Assembly: GCF_910592395.1 (NCBI RefSeq)
Contig: NC_088319.1
Span: forward strand, 1,674,001-1,738,000
Length of the DNA stretch: 64,000 nucleotides
Source: Lineus longissimus
Lineage: Eukaryota; Nemertea; Pilidiophora; Heteronemertea; Lineidae
Direction of reading: 5' to 3'
The number at the start of each line of letters is the position of its first letter. The stretch's first letter is position 1. The notes under the pieces are model-generated. The model did not search any database, was not told where the DNA came from, and saw nothing but the letters and a program-made list of their open reading frames with translations. This document shows positions 11,022 through 22,600 of this stretch, piece after piece. The position numbers and the translations under genes were made by a program.

Positions 11022-11808
11022 GATACTTGAGGTATTAAGTCGGTGGGCTGAAGTTAAGTCGGGCTCCGGATATACTTGAGGTGTTAAGACGGGAAGCTGA
11101 AGTTAGGTCGAGCTCCTGATATACTTGAGGTGTTAAGACGGGAAGCTGAAGTTAAGTCAGGCTCCTGATATGCTTGAGGTGTTAAGACGGGAAGCTGAAG
11201 TTAAGTCAGGCTCCTGATATACTTGAGGTGTTAAGACGGGAAGCTGAAGTTAAGTCAGGCTCCGGTTATACTTAAGGTGTTAAGACGGGAAGCTGAAGTT
11301 AGGTCGAGCTCCTGATATGCTTGAGGTGTTAAGACGGGAAGCTGAAGTTAAGTCAGGCTCCTGATATGCTTGAGGTGTTAAGACGGGAAGCTGAAGTTAA
11401 GTCAGGCTCCTGATATACTTGAGGTGTTAAGACGGGAAGCTGAAGTTAAGTCAGGCTCCTGATATACTTAAGGTGTTAAGACGGGAAGCTGAAGTTAGGT
11501 CGAGCTCCTGATATGCTTGAGGTGTTAAGACGGGAAGCTGAAGTTAAGTCGGGCTCCGGATATACTTGAGGTGTTAAGATGGGAAGCTGAAGTTAAGTCA
11601 GGCTCCTGATATGCTTGAGGTGTTAAGACGGGAAGCTGAAGTTAAGTCAGGCTCCTGATATACTTGAGGTGTTAAGACGGGAAGCTGAAGTTAAGTCAGG
11701 CTCCTGATATACTTGAGGTGTTAAGACGGGATGCTGAAGTTAAGTCAGGCCCCTGAGATACTTGAGGCGTTAAGTCTGGACACTGATGTTAAGTCAGGCT
11801 CTTTAGGT
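11022..11808 (+). repeat. 49-bp minisatellite, ~16 copies
   Basis: The unit starts GATATACTTGAGGTGTTAAG and continues ACGGGAAGCTGAAGTTAAGT. The spacing of successive GATAT starts is 49 bp. Variants alternate TCAGGCTCCTGATA with TCGAGCTCCTGATA and TCGGGCTCCGGATA in a pattern that suggests block duplication. It sits in the presumed 3' UTR of the M13 gene. Confidence 0.9.
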
Positions 11809-11991
11809 ACAGGTCGTGACGCTGGAGTCGAGCCAGGCGCCTACTGATTTTTGGAATCTGACTTAACAGCGCAATTCATTAAAAATGCACAAAATTATGT
11901 AATAACTGTTGGAACTGATGAGCAGGTGACTATGTTGATGTCTGTCAGTCATTTTGTAATTTTGAATATTTGATGTCAAATATTATGAATG

Positions 11992-12001
11992 AATAAATAA
12001 A
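11992..12001 (+). terminator. Candidate poly(A) signals of the M13 gene
   Basis: Two overlapping AATAAA hexamers occur at 11992-11997 and 11996-12001, upstream of the next gene on the same strand. They fit the end of the M13 transcript, about 3 kb after its stop. Confidence 0.35.
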
Positions 12002-12536
12002 ATATGATGAGAAGATAAAATTCTTCAAGAGTTTTCGTTGATTTCTGACATCTGGTCATCCAGGCATAGTACTTAGTTATGTCACTTTGTCTTAACTTGA
12101 GACTTCTAAGACATCCTACAATGTGGAATCAGGAATGATTGCGACTTGGCATGGCGAGGATGCAGTCATACAGTGTGGTCTTCATTCCTGTTACATCCCG
12201 GAAGCACTCTCTGCAATCCAGGATTTGGTGGAAGGGGCAGGGAGGGGAGATTGTCCAAAAATTCCTGAAGGCGAGCAAGATGGGATGGGGAAATCATTCT
12301 TGCAATATTGAAAAATTTGGAACATCTTTCATTTTGGGGCAAAGCACCTGACATTGGTGCATTAAATAGAACTTCACAAATGTCTGACAAACTGCCCTCT
12401 ACACAGGAGGTATGTATCATCAGTAATTAGTGCATGCCAGGCATTACTATTGCGACACTCCTTTAATGTGGTGAATAAGCCCACTCCTCCTTTAATAGGG
12501 CCTTCACCTGGACTCGAGGTTCCCACTGTCGTGAAA

Positions 12537-12712
12537 CACAGGCCCCTGAAGCCTAGTTAGCGGGACTATTATGCTAAACAATGGGATAAGCCAGGATCGT
12601 GCTAAACAATGGAGTAAGCTAGGGAAGAACTATGAGAAGAGAAGTACTTTCCTGGCGTATCCCATTGTTTAGCCGGATAATCCCGCGCGGTAATTAGGCT
12701 TCAGGGCCTGTG
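12537..12712. mobile_element. Foldback element at the spermidine synthase promoter
   Basis: Inverted arms start CACAGGCCCCTGAAGCC and end GGCTTCAGGGCCTGTG, with inner pairing of GCTAAACAATGGGATA-type segments. The right end lies only about 70 bases before the spermidine synthase ATG, so the element overlaps or abuts its promoter or 5' UTR. Confidence 0.7.
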
Positions 12713-12781
12713 CCTGAGGTTGGAAGGTACTTCAATCGCTTCCTGTCACCACAGTGGAGAGAAACGTGAGCTTCGCTGAAA

Positions 12782-15700
12782 ATGGACCTCATTAAAGACG
12801 GCTGGTTCACGGAACTGTGCGATGTCTCGGCGCAGGGCCTCTCTCTAAAGGTCGATGAAGTTCTTTTTCATGAGAAATCCTCGTTTCAAGATGTTCTTGT
12901 GTTTAAAACGTGAGTTACTTCATGATTTATCATTCTCTTAGTCTCCTTCATTCAATCAATGTTGTTGTAGGCCTACCAATACCATGCTACGCCTACTCCT
13001 CACACGCGACATGATCATGGCTGCATATCATATGGGCACTTCCAGGCACTGTTGATGGGGTAGAGGAGTGTACAGTAATATGGATTTTATTCACCCTGTA
13101 TGCACTATCTGCCCAATAGGCAATAGGCCCTTTGCCAGATATACGCCGGTACCATACCATATGTCCATGATCTACTAAACTATCTATAGGCTATAAGGGT
13201 CGGACCAACAAACCATCTTTACAATACATCTTCATGGTTAAAGAAGAGGCATTGTCTGGCATCATTGACCGTGAAGATCTATTGTAGAGATGTTTTGTTG
13301 GTCCGACCCTCGGTGGTAGGCCTACCGGCATATGTGGCAAAGGGCCTATGCCTCATTGGGCATATGTGTGTAGGCCTATAGTAATAGTTGCCTAGAGGAT
13401 GGGAATGTTCCTTTCTACCAGATTGAACTATTTGTTGATTTCTTGTTTGTGTTATTCTCCAGACCCTTTTATGGAACTATCCTGGTCCTTGACGGATACA
13501 TCCAGTGTACAAGTAAAGATGAGTTCTCATACCAAGAAAATACTGCTCATGTCGCCCTGTTTTCACATCCTAATCCCAAAAGCGTAAGTTTAAAATCCGT
13601 CATATCTGAATCTTATCGTGCCAATCAGCTATCAGGGGCATTTCTATTTCACAGATTTTGTGAAACCCAGATTCACAAATAATTCATTTTCATTGAAATC
13701 CTTAACAATTGTTCTGAATTTGTCTGAATAAAACTCAGTTGGAAAAGTGTCTGTGTCCATTTGGGTGTGACGTAGTAGAAGACGAATTTCATTTTTTTGC
13801 TAGATGTCCTTCTATTCAAAAACTAAGAGATGAGTATTTTAAGAATATTGCTTTTTGTAAAGATAGTCACTTGTTCTCCAATTCGGATTTTATTTCCACA
13901 TTGAGCAGCACTGATCACGACATCATCATCAAGACTGCTATTTTTATCTCCAGGGCTTTTTACGAAAGGCAAGCAGCTCTTCAGGAGCAATGACAATATA
14001 ATTTTACTAATGTGACTTATGATATGTTTTAATGTAATGTCTTTTATTGTGTAATATTCATGCATGTATATGCCATACTGTCTGTACTTGTGATAGTTGT
14101 GCAAATAAATAATTTGAATTTGAATTTGTGTCTTGTGAAAATATTCATCCTTTTGAAAAATGTTGCGAATCATAAAAAGAGAGGCCAAAAATTTGCGGTT
14201 TACATTTCAAATCTGTACACATACACTTCCAAAATAAAAATTTTACGTTTAACTTCAACATTTCCCTCGTCTTTCTTGGTTAGGTGCTTGTGATTGGTGG
14301 AGGGGATGGTGGTGTCGTTCGGGAAATCGCCAAACATAAAGGCGTCGAAAAAATCGTCCTGTGTGAGATCGACCAGATGGTAATCGATGTTTCCAGGAAA
14401 TACCTTCCGGGCATGACAGTGAGTTTGGACGATCCAAGATGTTTAGTGAACGTCGGCGATGGTTTGGAATTTATGAGGAATCACTCCAACGAATTCGATG
14501 TCATAATAACTGATTCGTCGGATCCAGTAGGTAAGTTCTCAGCCGTGAGAGTTTGCTGTCGTTGTTGTTATTGACATTTTCTTTTAAACTTGGCCACTCT
14601 CATCCCTGCAAGATGCGGTGTCAAAGTGATGATCCAAGGTACTCTGCCGTTACCATGGTTGCATTCTTTTGACATTTTTCTCCTCTCACAGGTCCAGCAG
14701 TGGAGCTGTTCCAGAAGCCGTATTATGAACTAATCAAGATGGCGTTGAAACCTGAAGGCATATTGGCGTCGCAAGGTAAAGTGGTTGTCTTCCGTCTCGA
14801 AAATAAAATAAAAAGCATACGATGGCGATAAAAGTGATATCCACCTCATCTTGATTCATAACTTTTGATTATTATTTGATTATTTGCCAGGTTATTTCCC
14901 CATCTGTTGGGACCTTGCTCCCTTGGATTGGGACGTCGCTGCCTCCCTTGGATTGCTGTCCCTCGGATTGGGACGGCACTCCCTCGGATTGGGACGGCAC
15001 TCCCTCGGATTGGGACAGCACTCCCTTAGATTGTTGTCCCTCGGATTGGGACAGCACTCCCTTGGATTGGGACAGCGCTCTCTTAGATTGTTGTCCCTCG
15101 GATTGGGACAGCACTCCCTTGGATTGGGACAGCACTCCCTTAGATTGTTGTCCCTCGGATTGGGACAGCACTCCCTTAGATTGCTGTCACTTGGATTGGG
15201 ACATCACTGCCTCTCTTGGATTGCTATCCCTTGGCTTGCCGTCCCTCGGATTGGGATGGCACTCCCTTGGATTAGGATGGCACTCCCTTGGATTAGGACG
15301 GCACTCCCTTGGATTGGGACGGCGCTCCCGTAGATTGCTGTCCCTTGGATTGCTGCCAAGATGCCTTTCTGTTATCATTCGTCGTACACTTCCCCAAAGC
15401 GATAGCCCCCCCCCCCCCATCTCGATTCCTAACATTTATTATTTGACTATTCCAGGTCTTGATGTTTGGACGTCACTCCCTAGGATAACCGCCATGATGG
15501 CGTTCTGTCGTGAGATGTTCGCCGTGGTTGATTATTGTAACTATTCCATTCCAAGTTTCATGACGGGTGAGATAGGCATATTGTTGTGCTCAAAGTCTCC
15601 GGTGAGTTCAATTTACTTCATCTTTCTTAGAGTGTTTACATTTCATGAAAGCGCTCCCTAGTTCTTCAGCCAGAAAACCTGAAAAGACAGGGCAGGAGAG

Positions 15701-17911
15701 GGGACATTCTGAAAAAGGTTGTGGGCCGCACTTGCTTTAAAATGGAAGTGCTTTGGCCACAACTAGAGAAAATTTGAAAATACTTTAACTATAACGCTAT
15801 TCTCGTCCCAAATGCCATCAAGGATCAAGTGTCCAAAATTTATGGATGAATGGGGCTAGGAGTTGTGAACCACATGAAGGCACAACTTTGGCGTAGGATT
15901 TCGGTGGCCGGGAGGATGATGCCCCTCCTCACCACCATGCAATACCAGATGTAACATCACACCGAAGCTGACCTCAACTTAATGACTTTCATGATTTTTG
16001 CTGGTGTTGCCCTTGTTGCCCTCTAGTGACTTTTCAATGATCCCGTTTGAATAAGTCACCGTCAATTTTGAAGCAATTTTGATATGAAAAAGGCACTTTT
16101 TTATGAACGTGACTTTTGACGAAACATCCCAGAATAAAAGCGATACTGTTTGCTGTATTTTGCCAGTCATCATTTAGACGATTCAGACTCTATAAGCTGG
16201 AAGACAAGTGCATCATATTTACAATTTTCGATTTCAGGACACAAATTTTAAGAATCCATGTCGCGTCATTACTGACGAAGAAGTTGAAGCAATGGACTTA
16301 AAATATTACAACAGCGATACCCATGTTGGTGTTTTCATGCATCCGCAGTTTGTCAAAAAGGTAAAAACATCTTTAAGGCCAAGCTAAAACTGAAATATGT
16401 TTAACAGGCCTTGAATTCAGAAAGTATTAGGGCTACCATTTTAAGCCATTTTCGCCTCGTGTGCTGGGAAATGTAAAGAAGATTGAGAGGGTACGGCGGC
16501 CATTGTGGAGGTCACCGACTTCCATGGCAGTGGTGGCAGTGGTTAAATTCAAACCCTAGTTTAGTAAACAGTGCCAGACAAATTTATATAGTGTAGAATG
16601 GGGTAATTGTAGCCCCGGTTTATTTGTAGCCCCTGCATAGTTTGATGCATTGGGATATCAATCAATATCTTAGGCAGGGGCTACAATTAATCTATTCTAC
16701 ATTACATGTAGTGGTTTTGGTTTATGCATGTACATGTATTCATAATATACTGGCCTATTGTGTATTACAATCTAATACATGCATTTTTGCATGGCTATTG
16801 TCTAATTTCATGGACATGGGGGTCATATGTTAACAAATTCATTGATTTAATGTCATGACCCATGGCCATGCATAAAGTCACCTGCTGTTAATCTCTATCC
16901 TCATTAGATGAGAAAAACAGCTGTCTCGAATAAAAACGTGGGTGTTACTTCAATTGGTTTTCGAATTAAAGGTGAACTTGAGGAGCCTCATTACATAGAG
17001 GTGAACTTGAGGAGCCTCATTACCTAGAGGTGAACTTGAGGAGCCTCATAGCTGAGTGGTTAACCTTGTTGGCAACCAGGTAAAAGGGTCTGGGTTGGAT
17101 CCCTGGGAGAACCCAGGTATGTTTGTCGAGATGATCGCCATGGCTTTCAAGGCACTGAAACCTGTTAGACGATCATGACATAGCCTCCCTATAAAGGACT
17201 CCTCTCCATTAAGGACACCAGTGTGCAGTCCCACGGGTGTCCGCAATAGAGGTTTTACTGACAGTCATACAAAAATGATAAACTTGTCGGTTTGGGGTAC
17301 GTGTAGCTGAGATAAAGATATTTTGTTTTCAGTTTGTTTTAGCTCATTACCTGCATTAGATACTACGCAATAAGCAAATAAATCAATTGACCCCATTGCT
17401 CCCGATCAGGACAATCGAGCCTCGCTGGTACCAATTAATCAATATAACCCAAAAAAAATGCATCTATTATTGTGTTGAAGGTCTGCGGGTGGTCTTTTAG
17501 GGAAGTCTTATTTGATTTAACAAAAAAGGCAACCAAGTTCTATGTCAGACATCATGCTTGAATTTTTCAATATTTCCATCATCGAAGAATATAATGTTTT
17601 TCAGATAGATCTGGCCAAAGGTACCTGGCTGACATCTTGTCACTTAACAGTACTACTAGTTTGATCACAAATTGTAATGTTACACAGACCTGGGCAGCCT
17701 GTGTCATAGTTGACACTGTAAACCAGTATTACTCTTCAGCATTGGTAGGCCTACCCTGAGGATAATCTAGTGTTGTGCAGCACCACTATCTTTTGGAAAA
17801 TGTGATCCGGTTTCATTTCTGAATTCATCAAAATACTGATTCTTAAATTTATGTTTTCAGGCTATCTATGGACCTAATACCACCAAGAAACCAGGCAATG
17901 GTGTATCATGA
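12782..17911 (+). CDS. SRM: Spermidine synthase, complete, seven exons
   Basis: Exons at 12782-12909, 13463-13583, 14284-14530, 14692-14775, 15456-15601, 16238-16360 and 17861-17911 join in phase to 299 aa, close to human SRM (302 aa). The enzyme transfers the aminopropyl group of decarboxylated S-adenosylmethionine to putrescine in the cytosol. I see the N-terminal strand region ([17 protein letters not shown]), the nucleotide-binding GGGDGG (88-93), the acidic ligand in CEID (110-113) and the catalytic DSSDP (Asp160, Asp163), then YYNSDTH near the C-terminus. The ATG at 12782 gives MDLIKDGWF, matching the family start. Odd point: after the ILASQG strand, residues 194-199 read GLDVWT, whereas vertebrate SRM has GECQWLH there. 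Introns carry a LINE tail, a foldback element and a 21-bp minisatellite. Confidence 0.96.
13108..13363. mobile_element. Foldback element in SRM intron 1
   Basis: Long imperfect inverted repeat. The left arm runs TGCCCAATAGGCAATAGGCC to AGGGTCGGACCAACAAA. The right arm is its near-complement, from TTTGTTGGTCCGACCCT to GGCCTATGCCTCATTGGGCA. Arms are about 110-120 bases. Confidence 0.7.
13738..14127 (+). mobile_element. 3' tail of a CR1/L2-like LINE in SRM intron 2
   Basis: An open frame of 84 codons (13739-13993) has the C-terminal zinc-knuckle-like pattern of CR1/L2-type reverse transcriptase ORFs: CLCPFGC, then [12 protein letters not shown], then an Arg/Lys-rich helix. The stop is followed by ~110 bases of UTR and a tail of repeated AATTTG (14109-14127). 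This is the usual 5'-truncated copy; the polymerase and endonuclease parts are absent. Confidence 0.75.
14920..15360 (+). repeat. 21-bp minisatellite in SRM intron 4
   Basis: Repeats of CTTGGATTGGGACAGCACTC with TTAGATTGTTGTCCCTCGGA variants. The array lies inside the intron 14776-15455. It makes a 261-codon plus-strand frame and minus-strand frames that are repeat artefacts. A 13-base C tract (15406-15418) follows, just before the acceptor. Confidence 0.9.
16594..16690. mobile_element. Short inverted-repeat element in SRM intron 6
   Basis: GTAGAATGGGGTAATTGTAG and its near-complement (CTACAATTAATCTATTCTAC) bracket about 50 bases that contain two inverted GTAGCCCC words. Size and structure fit a small foldback MITE. 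Confidence 0.5.
16972..17262 (+). repeat. Triplicated 30-mer, tRNA-SINE head and pogo-like MITE fragment
   Basis: GGTGAACTTGAGGAGCCTCA occurs three times in a row (16972-17048). The last copy runs into a tRNA-like stretch with box A TAGCTGAGTGGT (17049-17060) and box-B-like GGTTGGATCCC (about 17093-17103). From about 17188 a truncated pogo-like MITE follows (CATTAAGGACACC ... AGAGGTTTTACTG). Confidence 0.55.
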
Positions 17912-18630
17912 GACGTTTCCAATGCGGTGGAGCCACTGGAGGTTAATAAGGCAATAATCAGCATAGTTACATGTACCGTTAAGAACAATATATGATAAAA
18001 ATAGAATCGGGGAAAGCTTGAGATATAACAGGGTCCTCCAAAGAATTTTCTTTTTCAAAACGATTGTACCTGAATGACAAATTTTTAACCAAGAGGCTTT
18101 AATGACATTCAACGGTGAGGGTTGTATCAAACTGACGATACCCCTCAGCTATTTGATAGTCTTTATTTATTCTTGATAATATGTATGCCCTTAATTGGCA
18201 AATGTACTGTTAAATGGGATGACATTGGCCAAGAGTGGAGTGAAAATGGTCCATCCATTTTCCACGTAGCTTGAACCACAATATTTGGTACATTTGTAAA
18301 TCTTCTACTTCAATTGAATCGTTGTTCATAAAGATGTTCAAAGAATGAAGATATCTCCTTGTGTAAATAAGTTATGATGTCATCATAGTTTGGCCCTAAT
18401 GTCATGGGTTAATACAAAATGTATGTGTATGGTCCTGAATGAAAAAAATATGTAGATCAAACTTGACGCCTTAAAGTCACCACGACAAGTGACAATCAAG
18501 ACCCTATGTAACCCTGCCTTTGCATCGTCAGCATAGATCCATTTGTTTCTACACTTGTGACTTATCATGGAAATTAAATTATTTCAAATTATTTTGTTGT
18601 TTTATTTTGTTGGTCAGATGGAATCAGTCT
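17912..18630 (+). other. SRM 3' UTR and flank
   Basis: AT-rich sequence after the SRM stop with no further exon and no clear AATAAA. A methionine codon at 18567 opens a frame whose first residues are hydrophobic (MEIKLFQIILLFYF) and which then runs through the minisatellite; see that entry. Confidence 0.4.
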
Positions 18631-20965
18631 TCTGGTTCCTTGGGATAGTTGCCAACTCTCTGGAACCTCCCTCCTCCAATCCCCAGTCCTCTGGCTCCTC
18701 GGGAGGGATGCCAACTTCTCTTGGACCTCCCTCCTCCAATCCCCAGTCCTCTGGCTCCTCGGGAGGGATGCCAACTTCTCTTGGGCCTCCCTCCTCCAAT
18801 CCCCAGTCCTCTGGCTCCTTCGGAGGGATGCCAACTTTTCTTGGGCCTCCCTCCTCCAATCCCCAGTCCTCTGGCTCCTTCGGAGGGATGCCAACTTCTC
18901 TTGGACCTCCCTCCTCCAATCCCAGTCCTCTGGCTCCTCGGGAGGGATGCCAACTTCTCTTGGGCCTCCCTCCTCCAATCCCCAGTCCTCTGGTTCCTCA
19001 GGAGGGATGCCAACTTCTCTTGGGCCTCCCTCCTCCAATCCCCAGTCCTCTGGTTCCTCAGGAGGGATGCCAACTTCTCTTGGACCTCCCTCCTCCAATC
19101 CCCAGTCCTCTGGCTCCTTCGGAGGGATGCCAACTTCTCTTGGACCTCCCTCCTCCAATCCCAGTCCTCTGGCTCCTCGGGAGGGATGCCAACTTCTCTT
19201 GGGCCTCCCTCCTCCAATCCCCAGTCCTCTGGCTCCTTCGGAGGGATGCCAACTTCTCTTGGGCCTCCCTCCTCCAATCCCCAGTCCTCTGGTTCCTCAG
19301 GAGGGATGCCAACTTCTCTTGGACCTCCCTCCTCCAATCCCAGTCCTCTGGTTCCTCAGGAGGGATGCCAACTTCTCTTGGACCTCCCTCCTCCAATCCC
19401 CAGTCCTCTGGCTCCTTCGGAGGGATGCCAACTTCTCTTGGACCTCCCTCCTCCAATCCCAGTCCTCTGGCTCCTCGGGAGGGATGCCAACTTCTCTTGG
19501 GCCTCCCTCCTCCAATCCCCAGTCCTCTGGCTCCTTCGGAGGGATGCCAACTTCTCTTGGACCTCCCTCCTCCAATCCCAGTCCTCTGGCTCCTCAGGAG
19601 GGATGCCAACTTCTCTTGGGCCTCCCTCCTCCAATCCCCAGTCCTCTGGTTCCTCAGGAGGGATGCCAACTTCTCTTGGACCTCCCTCCTCCAATCCCCA
19701 GTCCTCTGGCTCCTCGGGAGGGATGCCAACTTCTCTTGGGCCTCCCTCCTCCAATCCCAGTCCTCTGGTTCCTCAGGAGGGATGCCAACTTCTCTTGGGC
19801 CTCCCTCCTCCAATCCCCAGTCCTCTGGCTCCTTCGGAGGGATGCCAACTTCTCTTGGACCTCCCTCCTCCAATCCCAGTCCTCTGGCTCCTCAGGAGGG
19901 ATGCCAACTTCTCTTGGGCCTCCCTCCTCCAATCCCAGTCCTCTGGTTCCTCAGGAGGGATGCCAACTTCTCTTGGACCTCCCTCCTCCAATCCCCAGTC
20001 CTCTGGCTCCTCGGGAGGGATGCCAACTTCTCTTGGACCTCCCTCCTCCAATCCCCAGTCCTCTGGTTTCTTGGGATAGTTTCCAACTCTCTGGGACCTC
20101 CCTCCTCCAATCCCCAGTCCTCTGGCTCCTCGGGAGGGATGCCAACTTCTCTTTGACCTCCCTCCTCCAATCCCCAGTCCTCTGGTTCCTTGGGATAGTT
20201 TCCAACTCTCTGGGACCTCCCTCCTCCAATCCCCAGTCCTCTGGCTCCTCAGGAGGGACGCCAACTTCTCTGGGACCTCGCTCCCTCCTCCCATCCCCAG
20301 TCCTCCGGGTCCTTGGGATAGTTTCCAACTCTCTGGGACCTCCCTCCTCCAATCCCCAGTCTTCTGGTTCCTTGGGATAGTTTCCAACTCTCTGGGACCT
20401 CCCTCCTCCAATCCCCAGTCCTCTGGTTCCTCAGGAGGGATGCCAACTTCTCTTGGACCTCCCTCCTCCAATCCCCAGTCCTCTGGTTCCTCAGGAGGAT
20501 GCCAACTTCTCTTGGACCTCCCTCCTCCAATCCCCAGTCCTCTGGCTCCTCAGGAGGGATGCCAACTTCTCTTGGACCTCCCTCCTCCAATCCCCAGTCC
20601 TCTGGCTCCTCGGGAGGGATGCCAACTTCTCTTGGACCTCCCTCCTCCAATCCCAGTCCTCTGGCTCCTCGGGAGGGATGCCAACTTCTCTTGGACCTCC
20701 CTCCTCCAATCCCCAGTCCTCTGGCTCCTCGGGAGGGATGCCAACTTCTCTTGGACCTCCCTCCTCCAATCCCAGTCCTCTGGCTCCTCGGGAGGGATGC
20801 CAACTTCTCTTGGGCCTCCCTCCTCCAATCCCAGTCCTCTGGCTCCTCAGGGGGATGCCAACTTCTCTGGGACCTCCCTCCTCCAATCCCCAGTCCTCCG
20901 GCTCCTCGGGAAAGATACCAATTTCTCTGGGATCTCCCTCCTCCCATCCCGAGTCCACTGGTTGG
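18630..20965 (+). repeat. 60-bp minisatellite (~39 copies), open in all six frames
   Basis: The unit begins TGGCTCCTCGGGAGGGATGC and continues CAACTTCTCTTGGACCTCCC. Most copies are 60 bp; a common variant lacks one C and is 59 bp. The plus strand is pyrimidine-rich, and the consensus has no stop in any of the six frames. In plus it gives 20-residue repeats of PPSSNPQSSGSSGGMPTSLG type, LPPPIPSPLAPREGCQLLLG type, or an FSW-containing type. The 59-bp variant switches a reader from one to the next. A 529-codon frame (18567-20156) begins with a signal-peptide-like stretch, but the mixed frames and lack of conserved ends make a real protein doubtful. I call it a minisatellite. Confidence 0.9.
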
Positions 20966-21395
20966 CAAAGATAGATACCAACCTCTCTGAGAAGCTTTAC
21001 CAAAGGCAGAAGGATCCTAATGTTGTCCCAGGAACATGGGCTGTATCATTGCTTGTATCAGGTACATCCGGGAGTAACATAAACAGGGTCAATTAATGCA
21101 CTAATTGGGCCTTCAAGATATAGAGGACTGTGAGATCTTCACTTCATTCAATGAAGAGGAGTCTGATGCTGCCCCAGGTATATGAGCTTCTCCAAGTTGC
21201 CACGAAATGGGCTTGGAGGACTCTGAGGTTGTCCTTGGTACAGGAGGTGCCTTTGGAACATGAGGTCCCAGAGATGTTGGAGACCACCAGCCCCGATATG
21301 GTTAATATTGCCATGAAAGTTAAATACTCTCCCAGACGATGAAAATTCCTACAAAACAATATTCCCATGGTCTGAGCCAAACGGGCTGAAAGTGT
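20966..21395. other. Unassigned sequence after the minisatellite
   Basis: No gene recognised. Short words such as CCAAGGCAGAAGG(A/G)TCCT recur here and near 24670, on the other side of the 2.7-kb TIR element. Both sides may be parts of one older repeat that the element interrupted. Confidence 0.3.
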
Positions 21396-22129
21396 GTATG
21401 GGCGGTTATTGCCGCAAATATTCACCAACGCGCGAGGGATAGCAAGTGACTCCTAGAAGTGATGAGGCGTGTAGTTCGTGGCGCGTATAGCTGTAATTTC
21501 TAAAAATCTGCATTTCCTGGAATCGTCGTGAGGGATAGATACCGCGAGCGATAGATCTCGTGAGGGATAGAAGTTCCAAAAAATCCGTTATGTGGCGCCA
21601 CTATCTCGTGAGCGATAGCAGTTCAAACAATTTCCGTTTTGTGGCGCCACTGTCGCATATTCGTATTGTTTTTGCTGTAAGCGACACTGCAACATTATAA
21701 TTTTTGTGCGACTTCGTCCATTTATGATTTACAATGATTGTTCTGTTCTACTGTACTACATGTATTCAGTTGTGTGGTACCATCTGCTTTGATTCATTAA
21801 TGGCCTTACTAGTTCATCTTACGGGCCGTGTTAAACGAATCCTGCGAGAGGTTCAGATATGCTTACAGCAAAAACAATACGACGGCGTCAATATGCGACA
21901 GTGGCGCCACATAACGGATTTTGTTGGAACTTCTATCCCTCACGAGATCTATCGCTCACGGTTCCAGAACCTGCGATCAGGGTTCGCCAGTCTACCTCTC
22001 TGGCTGGGCACCACCTCCACAGCTAGGAACCTCTCTGACCAGGCACCACGGATGCGCATGCTCCGTTTGGATCTATTCCGTTTCCGTTTTGATCACTTCC
22101 GGTAACGCAGGCGCATTGAAGTTGAGGAA

Positions 22130-22600
22130 AATATGGTGGTGCCTGGCTGTGGAGGTAACCTGCTCTCGACCATTTCAAGAGAAAAGACAATGAAATGTTC
22201 TGTTATTAACACAGTTTACCCAATATTGAACAGACTCAAAGTTTTATTTGTTCAAGTAATCAAATGTATAAGGCCAGGGACACATACAATGCTTTTTTCA
22301 CTTGGTGGTGCCTGGCTGTGGAGGTAACCTGCTCTCTACCATTTCAAGAGAAATGACTATGTTATTGTTCGATTATTAAGGCAGTTTGCCCAATATTGAA
22401 CAGATTCAAAGTTTTATTTATCAAAGTTATCAATTGTATAAGGCCAGGGAAACATACACTGCTTTTTTCACTTGGTGGTGCCTGGCTGTGGAGGTAACCT
22501 GCTCTCGACCATTTCAAGAGAAATGACTATGAAATGTTCTGTAATTAACACAGTTTACCCAATATTGAACAGATTGGGTTATTGATCAGTTTGGAAGAAA
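22130..22600 (+). repeat. Three ~176-bp tandem repeats
   Basis: TGGTGGTGCCTGGCTGTGGA starts each unit at about 22130, 22303 and 22482. Units contain CACAGTTTACCCAATATTGA and GTATAAGGCCAGGGA. Copies differ by a few substitutions and a small indel. Confidence 0.85.

Larger units (their letters stand above)
8970..12020 (+). other. Presumed 3' UTR and flank of the M13 gene
   Basis: About 3 kb of AT-rich, gene-free sequence follows the M13 stop codon. It contains a pogo-like MITE (9352-9530), an 18-base C tract (9970-9987), a family-2 MITE relative (10150-10292) and a 49-bp minisatellite. Overlapping AATAAA signals at 11992-12001 are the first strong cluster I noticed and may end the transcript. 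Without transcript data the UTR length is a guess. Confidence 0.4.

Noticed and set aside
14876-15661. 261-codon plus-strand ORF and minus partners
   Set aside because: Made by the 21-bp minisatellite and by part of an SRM exon read through its intron.
18567-20156. 529-codon secreted repeat protein
   Set aside because: Repeat frame changes with each 59-bp variant, all six frames are open, and no conserved non-repeat domain is present. Kept only as a finding.
18630-20965. CRISPR array
   Set aside because: Units are contiguous 59-60-bp repeats without unique spacers, in an animal genome.
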